This document shows, one piece after another, positions 54,725 to 56,640 of a DNA stretch of 56,640 nucleotides (within the stretch, counting starts at the first letter, position 1; each line of letters begins with the position of its first letter). The translations under genes and the position numbers were made by a program. The DNA is taken from positions 1-56,640 of the IMG/VR virus record IMGVR_UViG_3300020056_001798; one strand, written 5' to 3'. This DNA comes from a virus. The notes beneath the pieces were generated by a model that was not told where the DNA came from, did no database searches, and saw only the letters and a list, made by a program, of their open reading frames with translations.

Positions 54725-55546
54725 TTGACAAAAATATACATAGAAGGCGAAACAAAAGAACAGCGTAAAGCTCGTAAATCTATAGAAAAGGCGCAGAAAA
54801 GTGTCGTTTCTCCAGAAATTTTGCCGCAGGAAAATGTAGAAAGATTTGTATGCTGCCTAAAATATGGCAACAAATATTCTGCTGACTATGTAAACAAATT
54901 ATATAATATGGTGCAAAGGCATCTTACTCTTGATCATCAATTTGTATGTTATACAGAAGATCCAAAAGACATTGATCCTAATATTCGAATAGAGCCATTG
55001 GAAACATTACCAGGAATTCAAGGATGGTGGTACAAGCCAATGTTCTTCAATCCAAAAATAGGTATTGACGGTACTTTGTTATTTTTAGATTTAGATATGA
55101 TTATTTTTGATAACATAGATAAACTTTTTACATACAAGCCTGGAGAATTTTGTATAATTCAAGACTTTAATAGATATGTTGTAAAAAATTATAATAAATT
55201 TAATAGTAGTATTTTTAGATTAGATACACATAAGGCAACACATAAAAATGTATACGAGGATTTTATAAAAGATCCTAAAATACCTATTACTAGATACCAC
55301 GGGGATCAAGATTGGATACGCAAGTGTATCCAAAAAGATTATAATTATTGGCCAGAAGATTGGATACAAAGTTACAAATGGGAAATGAGAGGTAAGCCAA
55401 AATTTAATGGTAGGCCAAGAGGTGAAAGAGATTTTTTAGAACAAGCTGAACCCGTAGTAAAAGCAGGAACTGCAATAGCAGTATTCCACGGAGATCCTAA
55501 TCCGCATAACTGTAAAGATCCTTGGGTGTTGGAGCATTGGCAATGA
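54725..55546 (+). CDS. glycosyltransferase-like protein
   Basis: 273 residues from TTG 54725 with ACGAGG upstream, right after queD. After a basic N-terminal helix, KYGNKYSADYVNKLYNMVQR, LLFLDLDMIIFDNIDKLF (DxD metal motif) and VFHGDPNPHNCKDPWV fit a GT-A type transferase known from T4-like marine phages. It may add sugars to phage DNA bases or surface glycans. It overlaps the next gene by 4 nt. Confidence 0.78.
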   Translation: MTKIYIEGETKEQRKARKSIEKAQKSVVSPEILPQENVERFVCCLKYGNKYSADYVNKLYNMVQRHLTLDHQFVCYTEDPKDIDPNIRIEPLETLPGIQGWWYKPMFFNPKIGIDGTLLFLDLDMIIFDNIDKLFTYKPGEFCIIQDFNRYVVKNYNKFNSSIFRLDTHKATHKNVYEDFIKDPKIPITRYHGDQDWIRKCIQKDYNYWPEDWIQSYKWEMRGKPKFNGRPRGERDFLEQAEPVVKAGTAIAVFHGDPNPHNCKDPWVLEHWQ

Positions 55547-56118
55547 AACGATTTGTAAATTTATTTCCAACACCTGTTATGCTTGTAGATATGAGTAGTA
55601 TTCAATGTAAATCTAAATTACTTGAAATTATAGATAACACACCTGCTGAACCGCACGATCTTGTTGAAAACGGTAAAAGTAGTTTTACTACAGCACCTAT
55701 ATTGTTTCATCCGCAACTAAAAGAATTAAACGATACAATCCATTTTCATCTTGACGAATATGCAAAACATCTAGGTTTAAGAAAATTGCGTGTTACTAAC
55801 AATTGGTTCAACATTATGGACCAAGGCAGCAAAGTTGTTAGACATAGACACGAAGGCAGTTTAGTAAGCGGAGCATACTATCCACGGGCGCCAGAAGGAA
55901 GTACAAAGTTAAATTTTGTAAATCCTCTTATACCTTTTAGGATGACAGAAATTTACAGTCACGACACGCCTTATTCAGGATTTGGTCAAAATGTTGAATG
56001 TATAGAAGATCTTATGGTATTATTTCCTAGTTGGTTAGAACATTTTACGGAAGAAAACAATACTACTAATCGAACTGTAATAAGTTTTAACACAATGATA
56101 GCAGATGACTCGGTTTAA
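55543..56118 (+). CDS. 2OG-Fe(II) oxygenase-like protein 3
   Basis: 191 residues from ATG 55543 (ATGA overlap). VRHRHEGSLVSGAYYPRAPE gives the first His cluster, LMVLFPSWLEHFTEEN the second His, and NRTVISFNTM the Arg for 2OG. It is closest in layout to the protein at 31938. It is co-transcribed with the QueD-like protein and glycosyltransferase, so it may take part in the same modification chemistry. Confidence 0.82.
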   Translation: MKRFVNLFPTPVMLVDMSSIQCKSKLLEIIDNTPAEPHDLVENGKSSFTTAPILFHPQLKELNDTIHFHLDEYAKHLGLRKLRVTNNWFNIMDQGSKVVRHRHEGSLVSGAYYPRAPEGSTKLNFVNPLIPFRMTEIYSHDTPYSGFGQNVECIEDLMVLFPSWLEHFTEENNTTNRTVISFNTMIADDSV

Positions 56119-56143
56119 ACTTTTTATAAAATGGTATAAACTC

Positions 56144-56172
56144 TTGACTTCTCAAGGTTATGGTAGTATAAT
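56144..56172 (+). promoter_or_regulatory. sigma70-like promoter
   Basis: TTGACT 56144-56149, 17 nt, TATAAT 56167-56172, before the UV-damage endonuclease gene. Confidence 0.8.
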
Positions 56173-56232
56173 TAGTATTAATTATGCAATATATAACAGT
56201 AAATATTACACAATAGATGGCAAATAAAGATA

Positions 56233-56640
56233 ATGGACTTAAAATTTACAACCTGTGGTGACTTTATGAAATCTACACAACAACGCATAGGCTTTGCTTG
56301 CAAGTATATGCACCCAGATCAAACGCAAAAAAAGAAGCTGTTAGAAGAGATACAACGACCGCTAAATACTAGAGCAACAACAGTGCAGTGGCTTAACCGT
56401 CAAACTGTAGATGTTGCTGAAGAACGCTTGTGGGACATTATGGTCCATAACATTGCGTCCTATGGGAGACTTATAGAGTATGTTGGAAATCTTCCCCCTA
56501 GCCTTAGAATGGTCAGACTGGGTAGTGATGTACTTCCTGTTTATACCGAGCCTACTTGGTGTTATTTTTGGCGCCGTCCTGATGTGGTTGCGTACTGTGA
56601 ACAAGAATTCGCAAAAGTTGGAGAACGAGCCAGAGAACTT
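56233..56640 (+). CDS. uvsE: UV-damage endonuclease (UvdE/UvsE), 3' truncated by the window
   Basis: The first 136 residues of a TIM-barrel UV-damage endonuclease. RIGFACKYMHPD, LNTRATTVQWLNRQ and LRMVRLGSDVLPVYTEPTW followed by FW and KVGERAREL are family landmarks. UvdE nicks 5' of UV lesions; related genes occur in T4-like marine phages. No clear Shine-Dalgarno is present. Reading continues past the right edge. Confidence 0.88.
   Translation, partial: MDLKFTTCGDFMKSTQQRIGFACKYMHPDQTQKKKLLEEIQRPLNTRATTVQWLNRQTVDVAEERLWDIMVHNIASYGRLIEYVGNLPPSLRMVRLGSDVLPVYTEPTWCYFWRRPDVVAYCEQEFAKVGERAREL

Overview
This window looks like one contiguous stretch of a large, AT-rich marine myovirus of the T4-like type (cyanophage/pelagiphage-like). 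The evidence is a mix of T4-type genes (NrdA/NrdB plus glutaredoxin, a PAAR spike tip, ATP-dependent DNA ligase, UV-damage endonuclease, dCMP-deaminase-like protein), beta-helix and YadA-repeat tail proteins, T4-late-like TATAAATA promoters, and dense gene packing with many ATGA/TAATG overlaps. I see no photosynthesis genes. A pseudoazurin, a circularly permuted (two-piece) tmRNA and a QueD-like protein of a type I associate with alphaproteobacteria point, by inference, to an alphaproteobacterial host such as SAR11. Marine picocyanobacteria also have two-piece tmRNAs, so this is not proof.

Layout. 1-2.5 kb: Nfu-type Fe-S protein, PD-(D/E)XK nuclease, secreted metzincin protease. 2.5-4.6 kb: Mtd-like/beta-helix tail spike. 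4.6-9.0 kb: nrdA, nrdB, glutaredoxin, PAAR. 9-11.4 kb: HAD phosphatase, Hc1 histone-like protein, small genes and the tmRNA. 11.4-14.8 kb: pseudoazurin, outer-membrane beta-barrel, staphylococcal-type nuclease, SleB-type lysin. 14.8-19.7 kb: membrane coiled-coil protein, bS21, GMP reductase, Hsp20, ClpS. 19.7-21.7 kb: heme oxygenase, nitrilase-family amidohydrolase and ferredoxin-dependent bilin reductase. 21.7-29.1 kb: a block of secreted and membrane proteins, including an Asn/Thr-repeat protein, with an antisense Fis-like regulator. 29.1-41.2 kb: peroxiredoxin, second nitrilase, 2OG-Fe(II) oxygenases, AbrB-like protein, IF-1, SprT-like protein, TilS, ClpP and small genes. 41.2-42.3 kb: tRNA-Thr, IscU, tRNA-Trp and tRNA-Cys. 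42.3-46.7 kb: phosphoesterase, SWIM protein, DNA ligase, deaminase. 46.7-53.6 kb: tail-fibre genes, a minus-strand fibre operon and a flavin halogenase. 53.6-56.6 kb: glycan-type enzymes, QueD behind a preQ1-like riboswitch, 2OG oxygenase and UvdE.

Two promoter classes recur. One is sigma70-like: TTGACA/T, 17 nt, TATAAT-like. It precedes metabolic and regulatory genes. The other is T4-late-like (N)ATAAATA, which precedes structural and envelope genes and is sometimes placed only 4-5 nt before an ATG. Several sigma70 promoters carry inverted repeats that link the promoter to the downstream ribosome-binding site.

Functionally the window concentrates host-takeover modules: translation (bS21, IF-1, TilS, tRNAs, tmRNA), proteolysis (tmRNA tag, ClpS, ClpP, Hsp20), iron and redox (heme oxygenase, bilin reductase, IscU, Nfu, pseudoazurin, peroxiredoxin, glutaredoxin) and nucleotide supply (RNR, GMP reductase, deaminase). 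The most striking candidate new system is a possible transcription attenuator at 41886-42222. There a 20-codon leader peptide with adjacent Cys-Trp codons, and mutually exclusive hairpins, sits directly before the tRNA-Trp and tRNA-Cys genes.
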